From NCBI RefSeq assembly GCF_004127215.1, contig NZ_QEWJ01000001.1:434001-498000 (forward strand): 64,000 nt of DNA, in the 5' to 3' direction. Source of the stretch: Streptococcus oralis. Its GTDB lineage: Bacteria > Bacillota > Bacilli > Lactobacillales > Streptococcaceae. The notes below the pieces were generated by a model, which saw only the letters and a list, made by a program, of their open reading frames with translations, had not been told where the DNA came from and ran no database searches. The translations under genes were made by a program, and so were the position numbers. Positions 53,787 to 62,022 of the stretch are shown piece after piece (position 1 is the first letter of the stretch; each line of letters starts with the position of its first letter).

Positions 53787-56294
53787 CTAACCTGTAGACT
53801 TCAGATTCGTTGTGACCGTCGCATACAATGGAGTTATCGGATCATATATGGTACCATCCACTGTAATTCTTTCTCTTCGACCAAACACATCAGAGAAGAT
53901 ACATTGCCCCATTGTCTGATTTTCAACCCATGCCTTAGACAAATCATCTTCTTTGATTTTAAGATGTTCCAATATCGAAGAAGTTTCACTATCTTCTGAA
54001 AAAGCAAAGACTGTACCAAAACCAGTACCATCGTCTTCAGTTGAAACATCTTTTACAGACTGAGTTACCAACACTAAGAAATTATTAAACGAACGACCTG
54101 TACGCTTGATTCTCGCCAGCAATTGACGACCGCTAGGTGTCAATAAAATTTGCCAAGCCTCATCCACATACAACAAAGTTTCTTGTGTTCTATCTCTTTC
54201 TCCAAAATCAGCACAGAAGAAGGTTAAACCGTACATGACTGCAAGGCTTCGTAACTGAGTATCTGTCATATCCTCATACTTAGAAGTCTTAGGCATATCC
54301 AAGCCAGCAATTTCAAAAATCGTAATCTTATTGTCCGACTGCAAAGACTTGTTAGAGCCATCAGAGAAGCACAGTTTCAACAAAGTGTTTTCGCCCATTT
54401 TTGACAAATAACGACCAATTCTTGATACATCTTTGTCTTTTTCTTCTTCAAAAGTCTTAAACAGATGTAACATTCCAACCGTTTCTCCATTTTGTTTCCT
54501 ATCCCAAATCTTATCAATATTTTCCAACAAGTAAGATTTCAATTTCTTAGAATCGTCTTTGTCTAAAACGGTAGAGATTAAGACCGAAGCAATTTCTGTC
54601 AACGTTGTCTTTTCATCAATATAAGCAAATGGATCCAGAACTCCAATATTTCTATCTTCCTTCATATCCAACGTTACAAAGTGAATAGATTTGATATACT
54701 CCTGAACTTCTTCATGAATATTTTGTTCTTCATACTCCTTCAAAATCTTCATATACTGACTTCGCATTTCAGCTTTAGGGTCAATATAAACCGACTTGAT
54801 TTTTAAGAAACTATTCAACGTAAACAACAATTTTGTTAGAAACGATTTTCCATTTCCAGTTGCTCCAGTAATGGCAACATGAGGATTATTGGTAATCTTA
54901 TCCTTAATCCCCATCTTGTTCGCCTGAAGCAAATTTGAAAAGACTAGACGATTACTTGCTTGTAAGGCTGCCATAAAGTCACCACCCCAACTCGCAATTT
55001 CATTGTCTATTCGTGCAATAGGAAAACCAACCTTGTTTCCCACCTCTTTCGTCACAAAAAACATATTCTGACAAAAACCTTCCAAAGAAGTATATTGCAC
55101 ATAACTTTCACGTTTTTTATCCAACAATTCTGTAAAGCGACCTTTGTAAAAAAGATACAATCTATCAGCATAGCCTCTTGCAAGAGAACCTCCTAAGTTA
55201 GCTATGAGCTTACTTAAAATATCATATCTTTCCTCAATCTCATCTTCATCATCACCAGTCACAACCAAGAAATGAAGAAATTCAACCATTTTTTCTTTAC
55301 TTTCAACCTTTTCTTGATAATCAACCAACATTTGATGAGCTTCTAGCACTTCTAAACGTTGAATATCGCCATCTTCCTCAATTTCAGCAACCACATTCCC
55401 CAAATTTTTGCGTTTGTTTCTTGCTTTCTTTTTAGAAGAAGAGACACCCTTATCTGCTGAGAAGGCAACTTTATAGATACTTTCTACAGGAAAATCTAGC
55501 AACTGCAATTCTTCTTGTAGATGAATCGAAGATACATTTTTAGGATAGTCCACAATTGGAAAACAAGCGACCAAATTATCATCATCTTTATTCTCCAAAC
55601 GCAACACTTTGTGATTCTCAAAATAAATATTTGTATCATCGATATTATCGATACAATTTTTAATTGCATCTACTTCTGTTTCCTTGTCATAAAATTGACC
55701 TCGTAAAAATTGTAAACGGGCTAAAAACTCCAGCTCCGTTTTTTCAACTTCACGAACCCTCAATTGATGCAAGGCACTTTTTAAAGCATTCTTTTTTAGT
55801 TGCCAATCCTCATACCAATTTAGAGGAGGGAGTTCACCCAGCCCCAACAACTTCAACGTTTCTTTTTTGTAGAAAGACATACTGTCTTTCAAAGTCGAAA
55901 CTAGATCTGGACTGATATTGTTTGACTTCAATGGAACAGAGATATAATGCTTGTACTCAAACAGGAACTCTATCTCATCTTCAATCTTCTCTTGCAGGGT
56001 ATCCATCATCAAGTTTGCTAAAGGCGCTGTACCGCTATCCTGGTCAATATCTTGGCGCAAGAGTTCAAAGCGCTCATACAAATCTATTGGAATAGGAATC
56101 GTATGCAATTCAAAATCACCATAAACAGATAGTTGACTAAAAGCTGAAAAAGCAGTTTGCTTAAACCGCTCACGCCCTCTCTTGTCTATCGTAACCAAAA
56201 CCTCACTAGGAACTTCAAAGACTGCAAAAACACCACCATTTTTACGCAATATCAAACTGTCCGCAAAATCCCAGTAATTACTTGTAATTTCCAC
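53787..56294 (-). CDS. VirB4-like conjugation ATPase (ConE/TcpF/Orf16-like)
   Basis: An 835-aa ATPase energising DNA transfer. Walker A AITGATGNGKSFLTKLLF is near residues 470-487, the Walker B region LLYVDEAW near 710, and LARIKRTGRSFNNFLVLVTQ near 730. The N-terminal half is the VirB4/CagE-type region. It overlaps the TcpE-like gene by 17 bp and precedes the VirB6-like gene, the order of ICEBs1 (conD-conE-conG). Confidence 0.92.
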   Translation of the reverse strand: MEITSNYWDFADSLILRKNGGVFAVFEVPSEVLVTIDKRGRERFKQTAFSAFSQLSVYGDFELHTIPIPIDLYERFELLRQDIDQDSGTAPLANLMMDTLQEKIEDEIEFLFEYKHYISVPLKSNNISPDLVSTLKDSMSFYKKETLKLLGLGELPPLNWYEDWQLKKNALKSALHQLRVREVEKTELEFLARLQFLRGQFYDKETEVDAIKNCIDNIDDTNIYFENHKVLRLENKDDDNLVACFPIVDYPKNVSSIHLQEELQLLDFPVESIYKVAFSADKGVSSSKKKARNKRKNLGNVVAEIEEDGDIQRLEVLEAHQMLVDYQEKVESKEKMVEFLHFLVVTGDDEDEIEERYDILSKLIANLGGSLARGYADRLYLFYKGRFTELLDKKRESYVQYTSLEGFCQNMFFVTKEVGNKVGFPIARIDNEIASWGGDFMAALQASNRLVFSNLLQANKMGIKDKITNNPHVAITGATGNGKSFLTKLLFTLNSFLKIKSVYIDPKAEMRSQYMKILKEYEEQNIHEEVQEYIKSIHFVTLDMKEDRNIGVLDPFAYIDEKTTLTEIASVLISTVLDKDDSKKLKSYLLENIDKIWDRKQNGETVGMLHLFKTFEEEKDKDVSRIGRYLSKMGENTLLKLCFSDGSNKSLQSDNKITIFEIAGLDMPKTSKYEDMTDTQLRSLAVMYGLTFFCADFGERDRTQETLLYVDEAWQILLTPSGRQLLARIKRTGRSFNNFLVLVTQSVKDVSTEDDGTGFGTVFAFSEDSETSSILEHLKIKEDDLSKAWVENQTMGQCIFSDVFGRRERITVDGTIYDPITPLYATVTTNLKSTG

Positions 56295-56670
56295 GATAAA
56301 TCCTTTCTATTTTTACATATCGTTTACCTTTATTTATATAATACTTTTTGCCGTATCTTCCGTGATGCCAGAAATAAAAAATGTAATCACGAAGATAAAT
56401 CACTATCGTTTTACCATCAATTTTATTATTAGTCAGAATTTTCCCCAATTGCCAGCCTAAAGCAGAACCAATAACTAAGCACCAACCCCACTCAAGAAAA
56501 CCTACTGACATCAAGAGAAAAAAGAAAATCGGAGTAAAAAAGATAAAATATAACAAAGTGGACATCTCCACCGCAAAAGGTAAACTAAAATTATCCGATA
56601 ATTCTTTTACAAATATAGGCTGGTCAAAACCACGCTTATACGAAAATAATTGTTTTTCTTCTTTTTCCAT
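56278..56670 (-). CDS. tcpE: TcpE-family conjugation membrane protein
   Basis: A 130-aa protein: cytoplasmic FSYKRGFDQPIFVKEL, two membrane segments (LLYFIFFTPIFFFLLMSVGF and WGWCLVIGSALGWQLGKIL) and the C-terminal FWHHGRYGKKYYINKGKRY. This matches TcpE/ConD family structure. It is between TcpD-like and VirB4-like genes, overlapping the latter by 17 bp. Confidence 0.88.
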   Translation of the reverse strand: MEKEEKQLFSYKRGFDQPIFVKELSDNFSLPFAVEMSTLLYFIFFTPIFFFLLMSVGFLEWGWCLVIGSALGWQLGKILTNNKIDGKTIVIYLRDYIFYFWHHGRYGKKYYINKGKRYVKIERIYRGNYK

Positions 56671-56674
56671 AGGC

Positions 56675-56893
56675 TTACTTGAAAACTTCTAAAAATTTAT
56701 TAAATAAAATCGCAGGGGCTTTCAATACAGTTTCTGGACTTAACAAGAACCATAAAATTAGGGCACCCGTCAAAATAGCTACCAAAATTCCCCAAGTCTT
56801 TCCTTCTCGCCAAGCACGAATGGCTTTACTAAATACAAACAATCCAATCAAAGGAACACCCAACTTATCAACTAAATACTGGAAAAAACTCAT
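56675..56893 (-). CDS. tcpD: TcpD/ConC-like small membrane protein
   Basis: A 72-aa protein with two membrane segments (VPLIGLFVFSKAIRAW and WGILVAILTGALILWFLL). Size and position between TcpC-like and TcpE-like genes correspond to TcpD or ConC. Family assignment by position more than by motif. Confidence 0.75.
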   Translation of the reverse strand: MSFFQYLVDKLGVPLIGLFVFSKAIRAWREGKTWGILVAILTGALILWFLLSPETVLKAPAILFNKFLEVFK

Positions 56894-56907
56894 TTATCTC
56901 ATTCTCC

Positions 56908-57864
56908 TTAATTTTCTTTTGTTTTATCTTTCGCATAATCAAATGGAATCTGATGCTCCATTTTATCTACAAAATAACTATCTTTATCTTTCCTTAACTC
57001 GAAAGAAAAATTCTCACTATGACTTGTACCCAAAATATCAAAGGTAACTTGCACATAAGCTAGTGTCTTATCACTACCTTTTACAAAATAGGTATAATCA
57101 ATGCTTTTAACAGTTGCTCCACCAATTGTTTTGATATTTTTTGAGATTAAGTCAAGATTCGATTGACTGCTTGTATAATTCTTGAAGAACAGTTCAATAA
57201 AAGCAACCAAATCTTTTCTGTCATTTTCACTCAGACCATCATTTGCCGTCAAAATCAGTTGTTTTTCTTTGTCAACCTCCTGACTCTTAAAATCTGTAAC
57301 AGGAGCAAACCAAGGCAAACCATCAACATAATAGCGACCGTCTTTTTCAACGTATGGAATTGAAAACTCGATTGATACACGTTGAACCTTGTTATCAACC
57401 TTTGTATCATAAGTCACTGCATAAACTGCAACTCCATCTTTCGCCATCAGCAAACGACCACTCACAATAGACATATCTTGCTTGGCCTGTCCTTGGCTTT
57501 TAACACTAGGCGGTGTTCCATAGAATTCATTCAAACGCTTTGCGTTTTCTTCACTATCCTTCTCACCTGCCTTATATGTGAAATAATAGCTTACATAGCT
57601 ATCCAAAAACTGCTCCAGTCGTCTATCAATTTCCTTATTATCTACTTTAGCAATCTGATTCTTTTCAAATTCCTTTACTTTAGATACATTCTTAATTGAT
57701 AAAACTCCAGCAGCACCTACAAAGACCACAAAACCAATCAACAAAGAGCCAAAAATTAGATTCGCACTCTTTTGATTAATTTTCTTAGGAGTGTATACCT
57801 TCTTATCAGAAAGTTTCTTTAACCTTTCTTGATTTTTTTCTCTTTTTTTAAATTTTCTTATCAT
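56908..57864 (-). CDS. tcpC: TcpC/ConB-like conjugative transfer protein
   Basis: A 318-aa bitopic membrane protein: a basic cytoplasmic N-terminus (KFKKREKNQERLKKLSDKK), one membrane segment (residues about 38-58) and two tandem NTF2-like extracellular domains (about 75-185 and 200-318). This is the layout of TcpC/Orf13/ConB, the VirB8-like channel protein. It heads the tcpC-tcpD-tcpE-virB4 block. The frame starts at the ATG at 57862-57864. Confidence 0.9.
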   Translation of the reverse strand: MIRKFKKREKNQERLKKLSDKKVYTPKKINQKSANLIFGSLLIGFVVFVGAAGVLSIKNVSKVKEFEKNQIAKVDNKEIDRRLEQFLDSYVSYYFTYKAGEKDSEENAKRLNEFYGTPPSVKSQGQAKQDMSIVSGRLLMAKDGVAVYAVTYDTKVDNKVQRVSIEFSIPYVEKDGRYYVDGLPWFAPVTDFKSQEVDKEKQLILTANDGLSENDRKDLVAFIELFFKNYTSSQSNLDLISKNIKTIGGATVKSIDYTYFVKGSDKTLAYVQVTFDILGTSHSENFSFELRKDKDSYFVDKMEHQIPFDYAKDKTKEN

Positions 57865-57921
57865 TTCAAATAGATTACCTCAATTTCTTCTTTACTACTT
57901 ATTTTCTACTTCCTTCAAAAA

Positions 57922-58395
57922 TCAAAGATTAACCTTTCTATAAAATCCTTGGGGAGTATTTAAAATTTCTCCTTGATCCACAAATCCCTGAAATGCTATT
58001 ACCCAACTTCCAGTCTCACAGATATAATTGACAACAGATTGATAGTCCAATCCTTTTGTTACTTCAAAGAAAGTTTGCGCTTCATCTTTAGAACAAAATC
58101 TATAATATGTAGTCACAATTTGAGTTACAGGAACATAACGCTGCAACTGAAATTTCACAATATATTCATCACCATCATACAACTCCAATACCGCTTTCTT
58201 AAGCAAATAAACTTCGTCCAGCGACATGATTTTATCAACTTCCCAATCCGTAATACCACAAATAAAAAAACTATCTTTGTCAATTCCTCTTTCATTCATT
58301 CTTTCAAGAATCTGTTCTTGACTATGCTTCATAATATCTAACTCACAAAAATAATCGAAATTGCCTTCATTCAAAACCCTGATATTCGCTATCAT
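57922..58395 (-). CDS. Uncharacterised ICE protein, possible ArdA relative (157 aa)
   Basis: An acidic soluble protein: MIANIRVLNEGNFDYFCEL then FFICGITDWEVDKIMSLDEV. Its early CGITDWEV...SLDEVYLLKK segment loosely resembles the N-terminal domain of ArdA (DYELPF then SIGELNRL), and it overlaps the clear ArdA gene by 4 bp (ATGA). It may be an ArdA-like DNA mimic or an unrelated cargo protein. The resemblance is weak, and structural comparison would decide. Confidence 0.5.
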   Translation of the reverse strand: MIANIRVLNEGNFDYFCELDIMKHSQEQILERMNERGIDKDSFFICGITDWEVDKIMSLDEVYLLKKAVLELYDGDEYIVKFQLQRYVPVTQIVTTYYRFCSKDEAQTFFEVTKGLDYQSVVNYICETGSWVIAFQGFVDQGEILNTPQGFYRKVNL

Positions 58396-58865
58396 TTTGA
58401 TACAAAGTAACCTTTATCTACAAAGCTACCACTTTCTGATAAACGAACATCACGACCAAAACTTTCATAATTAAAATACCTTTCTAACGTTTCTCTTGAT
58501 AAATCAAAACCAACTTCATCAACTAGATATCGACCTAATTCTCTATCAGTAGCGATATGAGGATATAATTTACAATCATCAAAATTTACATTTGCTAGGT
58601 ATGATGGATCAGAACTTTCTGATTCGATAAATGATAGAACCAAATCTTCTTCAACATCTTCCACGTCTTCAGCAATACTATTCGCTAAATCCAAAGTTAA
58701 ACGTTCACAATTCAAAGCAGGCAATTCTTCAATAGACTGAATAGTAAAAGCAATATCTTCTCTATCATATCCAAACTCTGAAGCGACATATTCTATATCA
58801 GCAGGTAAAGAAAATTGTTTTACTTTCTTTGACCGTGTATCCATAATTAAAGCTGTTAATTCCAT
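58392..58865 (-). CDS. ardA: ArdA-family antirestriction protein
   Basis: A 157-aa acidic DNA-mimic protein that would inhibit type I restriction-modification enzymes after transfer. Its C-terminal half resembles Tn916 Orf18/ArdA (from memory): DEVGFDLSRETLERYFNYES then FGRDVRLSESGSFVDKG, where Tn916 has a GRDLDLSGTF-like segment. The N-terminal part has the FSLPADIEYVASEFGYDRED pattern of the ArdA fold. It is in the ardA position of the Tn916 superfamily, upstream of the transfer genes. Two neighbours may be related. Confidence 0.8.
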   Translation of the reverse strand: MELTALIMDTRSKKVKQFSLPADIEYVASEFGYDREDIAFTIQSIEELPALNCERLTLDLANSIAEDVEDVEEDLVLSFIESESSDPSYLANVNFDDCKLYPHIATDRELGRYLVDEVGFDLSRETLERYFNYESFGRDVRLSESGSFVDKGYFVSK

Positions 58866-58882
58866 TTCTTATCCTTTCTTAA

Positions 58883-59095
58883 TCAACCTTCTACTTGTCT
58901 ATTCAACTGTTCCAAATCAGCAACAGTAAACAAACCATATCCAATAAAACCTGAACCCTCATAATCAACAATTTCAATAGTTTCATCATAAGAACCAGTC
59001 AAACCAATATGAGATAACCTTCCAAAATATAAAGGCAGACCAAACCAAGCCTGCCTTCCATTCTTTGAATTCTTAATCAATACTTTTGAAGCCAT
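58883..59095 (-). CDS. ArdA N-terminal-domain-like protein (70 aa)
   Basis: MASKVLIKNSKNGRQAWFGL then PLYFGRLSHIGLTGSYDETI, EIVDYEGSGF and LFTVADLEQLNR. The AWFxLP...EIxDYE...xVxxLxxLN spacing matches the N-terminal ArdA fold, but the central and C-terminal domains are missing. The ATG at 59093-59095 was chosen because the long frame would overlap the upstream gene; its ribosome-binding site is weak. It could be a split ArdA or a separate regulator of the DNA mimic. Confidence in translation is moderate. Confidence 0.55.
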   Translation of the reverse strand: MASKVLIKNSKNGRQAWFGLPLYFGRLSHIGLTGSYDETIEIVDYEGSGFIGYGLFTVADLEQLNRQVEG

Positions 59096-59114
59096 ATTCA
59101 ACACCAGCCATTTT

Positions 59115-59483
59115 CTATTGCAAAAAGTACCAGCTATCGCCTTCGTGACCGAGAAACACATAGGAATCTCCTAAACGACTAGCAATTTCTTCTTCATGTT
59201 CTTCTACATAAGCTGACAAACGATCTTCATTGACTAACTGCTCATATTCTCCATGATTCAAAATACCAGCAAAATCAATCAATGCTTCCTGCGTATCAAC
59301 TTCTGTAAATGAATTGATATACACATTGTCAGGATTGCAACCATCAAATTGACCAAACTCCACACCGTCAAAATGTTCATTTAAACGAGCAATAATCTTC
59401 TCAGGATAATCAAGCAACTTTTTCCCGAAACTATAATGATTACACACATAAGAAAATTTATCATAGACAACTTTAATACTCAT
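59115..59483 (-). CDS. Uncharacterised acidic ICE protein (122 aa)
   Basis: MSIKVVYDKFSYVCNHYSFG and then an acidic region (YVEEHEEEIASRLGDSYVFL). The start is the ATG at 59481-59483 with AAAGGAG upstream. No family was recognised; an acidic, ArdA-neighbouring protein could also mimic DNA, but that is speculation. It follows a terminator, so it may begin its own transcript. Confidence 0.6.
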   Translation of the reverse strand: MSIKVVYDKFSYVCNHYSFGKKLLDYPEKIIARLNEHFDGVEFGQFDGCNPDNVYINSFTEVDTQEALIDFAGILNHGEYEQLVNEDRLSAYVEEHEEEIASRLGDSYVFLGHEGDSWYFLQ

Positions 59484-59496
59484 TTTTTCTCCTTTC

Positions 59497-59524
59497 AAAA
59501 AAAAGGAAGCCAAACTTGACTTCC
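59497..59524 (-). terminator. Internal ICE terminator upstream of the ArdA gene group
   Basis: GGAAGTC pairs with GGCTTCC (G-U pairs) followed by a run of eight T on the minus strand, between the 90-aa gene and the 122-aa gene. Confidence 0.75.
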
Positions 59525-59537
59525 TTCACCATTTTAA

Positions 59538-59810
59538 CTAAATTGAAGCACTGCGCTCCAAATTGCTTCCAATCGCAAAAGCACGATTTGCAACTTTATT
59601 GTATGCCTTATTCATATCATAATAACTCGCCAAATCGTTTTTAATACACTGAATTACTTGATAAGATAAAGTCAACTCTTCTTCATTCTTAAGAAGCCCA
59701 TTCAACTCCCCTGCAAGTGACCAAGATTGCGAAAAATCTTTTTCCTTCAATTTTTTAGCAAGTTCATTCGACAATTCAATAACTTGTTTATCTTTTCCAC
59801 TTAACGTCAT
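59538..59810 (-). CDS. Uncharacterised helical ICE protein (90 aa)
   Basis: MTLSGKDKQVIELSNELAKK then LKEKDFSQSWSLAGELNGLL, a helical soluble protein without recognised motifs. The start is the ATG at 59808-59810, with GAGGT upstream; the longer frame would lie against the methyltransferase end. It sits 71 bp after the methyltransferase gene and before the terminator. Confidence 0.6.
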   Translation of the reverse strand: MTLSGKDKQVIELSNELAKKLKEKDFSQSWSLAGELNGLLKNEEELTLSYQVIQCIKNDLASYYDMNKAYNKVANRAFAIGSNLERSASI

Positions 59811-59881
59811 TTTCCATACCTCATTTTTTTCTCTATATTTCGCATTTTCCAGCAACTAAGTAGGTGAACGTTTTTTTACTT

Positions 59882-61141
59882 TCATTTGTATTCCTCTAAC
59901 TCAACTTTTCTAATAAAATAGCCAATTTCTTTTACTATATCAGTCACTAAAGCATTTCCCATAAAAAACATTCTCATTCTATCTTTAACTTTCTCAATCA
60001 TACCATCAGAATTTCTCTTATATTCCGTCCAATTATCAGGAAAATCTTGCAACCTTTCTGCTTCAATAGGAGTTAAAAATCTATATCGATCTCCAACTTT
60101 AATCACATGAGAAGAACGATTCAAAGTTCCTTCTGAAGTAAGCATTGTCCTTGCTGGTAAATCTAAACTATCATATGGTGACATACCACCTTCTGAATAA
60201 ATATATGAAAAACCATCTTTCGAAACTCGGTTAATTTTTTTCGCACTTCTCAAATAGTCAATTTTCTCCAACTTTCCAGAATCAGTTATATAATACTTTT
60301 CATCTACCACCCCCTTTTCAATCACATCACCTAAACTCAAATTTCTAAAATTATAATCTGGAATAGTATCAAATGAATAACATTTTCCACACCTCATAAA
60401 ACCACTATTCCAAAAAACTCCAGTAAATAAATTTGAAATTTCAAAAATATCTTCTACCAATTCATAACTCACTTTCCTATTTTTTAACAATTCACTCTTA
60501 ACAGGAAATTGAGTTGCAAATAAACCTTTTCTAAAAACATAATCCTCAAAGAAACTCTCTTCACCATCAAAACCTAAACCTCTTGAATAATCTGAATCAT
60601 TCCTAAAGATAAAGAAAAAGATTCTTTTTCTTCTTTGCGCCCTTCCATAGTCAGCAGCATTGATAACTCTCCATTCCACAGAATATCCTAAATCATCAAA
60701 TGCTTTTAACATAATTGCAAAATCTCTACCTCTTTGTTTTGAAGGTGACTTTAACAATCGATCTACATTCTCCAAAATCAAATACTTAGGACTGATAATC
60801 TTTGTCGCCCTAATTATTTCCCAAAATAAAACTCCTTTCTCTCCTTCAATACCTTTTTCATCTTTCTTACTTCTTGCAACAGAATAATCTTGACAAGGAA
60901 AGCCACCAACAATCAAATCAGCATTCATTTCCGAAAACATATCATCAGTAATATCCGATATACTAATATTTATATTTTCACTTTCAGAAAAATGATAATC
61001 ATAAACTTCAAAAGCTTCTTGTGATTTTTTACCAGGATCCCATTGATTCGCCCACAAAGTTTTAAAGAAATCTTTATCAGCATTTTCCAAACCAAGCCTA
61101 AATCCCCCAACACCAGCAAACAATTCTAAAACTTTCAACAT
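59882..61141 (-). CDS. dcm: C5-cytosine DNA methyltransferase (orphan Dcm)
   Basis: A 419-aa enzyme. Motif I is LELFAGVGGFRLGLE at the start; motif IV has the catalytic Cys in GGFPCQDYS near residue 80; motif VI LENVDRLL; motif VIII RAQRRKRIFFF; motifs IX-X DLPARTML and RLQDFPDNWT with MGNALV near the end. No restriction endonuclease is encoded nearby, so it likely protects the incoming ICE from host restriction, as do the ArdA genes downstream. The target sequence cannot be predicted. Confidence 0.92.
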   Translation of the reverse strand: MLKVLELFAGVGGFRLGLENADKDFFKTLWANQWDPGKKSQEAFEVYDYHFSESENINISISDITDDMFSEMNADLIVGGFPCQDYSVARSKKDEKGIEGEKGVLFWEIIRATKIISPKYLILENVDRLLKSPSKQRGRDFAIMLKAFDDLGYSVEWRVINAADYGRAQRRKRIFFFIFRNDSDYSRGLGFDGEESFFEDYVFRKGLFATQFPVKSELLKNRKVSYELVEDIFEISNLFTGVFWNSGFMRCGKCYSFDTIPDYNFRNLSLGDVIEKGVVDEKYYITDSGKLEKIDYLRSAKKINRVSKDGFSYIYSEGGMSPYDSLDLPARTMLTSEGTLNRSSHVIKVGDRYRFLTPIEAERLQDFPDNWTEYKRNSDGMIEKVKDRMRMFFMGNALVTDIVKEIGYFIRKVELEEYK

Positions 61142-61169
61142 CTTTATCTCTTTTTACACCCATCTTTCT

Positions 61170-61328
61170 AAATGATATTTTTTAAACCAAAAATAATGCT
61201 ACGAATAATGTAAAATATAAATCCTGCAATAATTAAATCAACAATAAAATCAATCTTTTTTTTGATTTTATATCTTCCAGTATTTTTCTAGTAAGTAAAC
61301 TAGGTATAGATTTTTTCTTTTTATTCAA
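61170..61328 (-). pseudogene. Small membrane-peptide frame disrupted (or programmed-shifted) at an A8 tract
   Basis: A TTG start at 61326-61328 with GGAGG 8 nt upstream opens LNKKKKSIPSLLTRKILEDI. The frame stops at 61233. A -1 shift at the eight-A run (minus strand, 61256-61263) would fuse it to KKKIDFIVDLIIAGFIFYII then RSIIFGLKNII, a basic N-terminus plus one membrane segment of 52 aa. A AAA AAA G is a classic slippery sequence. It is either a decayed gene, phase-variable, or made by programmed frameshifting. Confidence 0.5.
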
Positions 61329-61485
61329 AAATTAAACCTCCTATAAAAAACAATATAAATAATAGAATCGAGATTTTTACATTCCCTATCAGGACATAAA
61401 AAAACAAAGATAACGCCAATCCTAAAATAGAGTTTAAAATCACATATCCTACAATTTTAACAATCGTCTTTACTATTCTTATCAT
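61321..61485 (-). CDS. Small two-span membrane protein (54 aa)
   Basis: Not visible as a long frame but clean: MIRIVKTIVKIVGYVILNSI then LGLALSLFFYVLIGNVKISI and LLFILFFIGGLIFE. Two hydrophobic segments span nearly the whole peptide. Its stop overlaps the TTG start of the next frame and supplies that gene's GGAGG site, so the pair would be translationally coupled. No family was recognised. Confidence 0.6.
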   Translation of the reverse strand: MIRIVKTIVKIVGYVILNSILGLALSLFFYVLIGNVKISILLFILFFIGGLIFE

Positions 61486-61564
61486 GTTTTAACCCTTACA
61501 TTTCTTTAAAATTCATCGCAAGTCATCAATAGTCATCGTAGCGCCTTTTTTCTTCTTCATCTAA

Positions 61565-61699
61565 TTAAAAAAAACAATAACTACAAATAGTTCTATCAAA
61601 ATTCATCCAACGACAACAGCCAAAAATTTCATCGATGCAAGGTTTCTCAAAAGTGCAGCCACATACATCACAAACCCCACCTTTTGATTTTACTGACAT
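61565..61699 (-). CDS. 44-residue cysteine-rich (zinc-ribbon-like) microprotein
   Basis: MSVKSKGGVCDVCGCTFEKP then CIDEIFGCCRWMNFDRTICS and YCFF. Eight cysteines occur in 44 residues, in CxxC (10/13) and CxxC (39/42) pairs plus CC (28/29), typical of a metal-binding knuckle. GAGGTGG lies upstream. It starts 2 bp past the stop of the 106-aa gene and may be coupled to it. Possible roles are a DNA-binding or adaptor microprotein. Confidence 0.6.
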   Translation of the reverse strand: MSVKSKGGVCDVCGCTFEKPCIDEIFGCCRWMNFDRTICSYCFF

Positions 61700-61701
61700 T
61701 T

Positions 61702-62022
61702 TTAAAACCACCTCTCTAAATGAAATCGTTCAATCAACTTTAAACATTCCTCTTCCATCTCTTCTTTACTCCTTCTTAGCAACCCAAACCACAATAGTTT
61801 TCTTTTTACATCAACCTCATTCGCTAAATACCTTTCATATTCTGCATTCAAGCGTTTCAGTTCATCCCAATCACATTTTCTCTTTGTTTGGTTGTACTTT
61901 TGTGATTGAAATTCAATATAGGCTTGATAATCTCTAGCAATCTTACTATCAATTACTCCATCATAAAAATTTCTGTCAGGAATCAAATAGACAATCTTTT
62001 CAATATCTTTATATTCAATCAT
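61702..62022 (-). CDS. Uncharacterised ICE protein next to the relaxase (106 aa)
   Basis: MIEYKDIEKIVYLIPDRNFY then EFQSQKYNQTKRKCDWDELK, with a helical charged C-terminus (RSKEEMEEECLKLIERFHLE). Its start overlaps the MobT stop by 4 bp (ATGA), so it is translationally coupled. No family was recognised; a role as relaxase accessory protein is plausible from position only. Confidence 0.65.
   Translation of the reverse strand: MIEYKDIEKIVYLIPDRNFYDGVIDSKIARDYQAYIEFQSQKYNQTKRKCDWDELKRLNAEYERYLANEVDVKRKLLWFGLLRRSKEEMEEECLKLIERFHLERWF

Noticed and set aside
61635-61937. Plus-strand 100-residue frame at the relaxase side.
   Set aside because: It is antisense to the cysteine-rich microprotein and the 106-aa gene, with no supporting signal.
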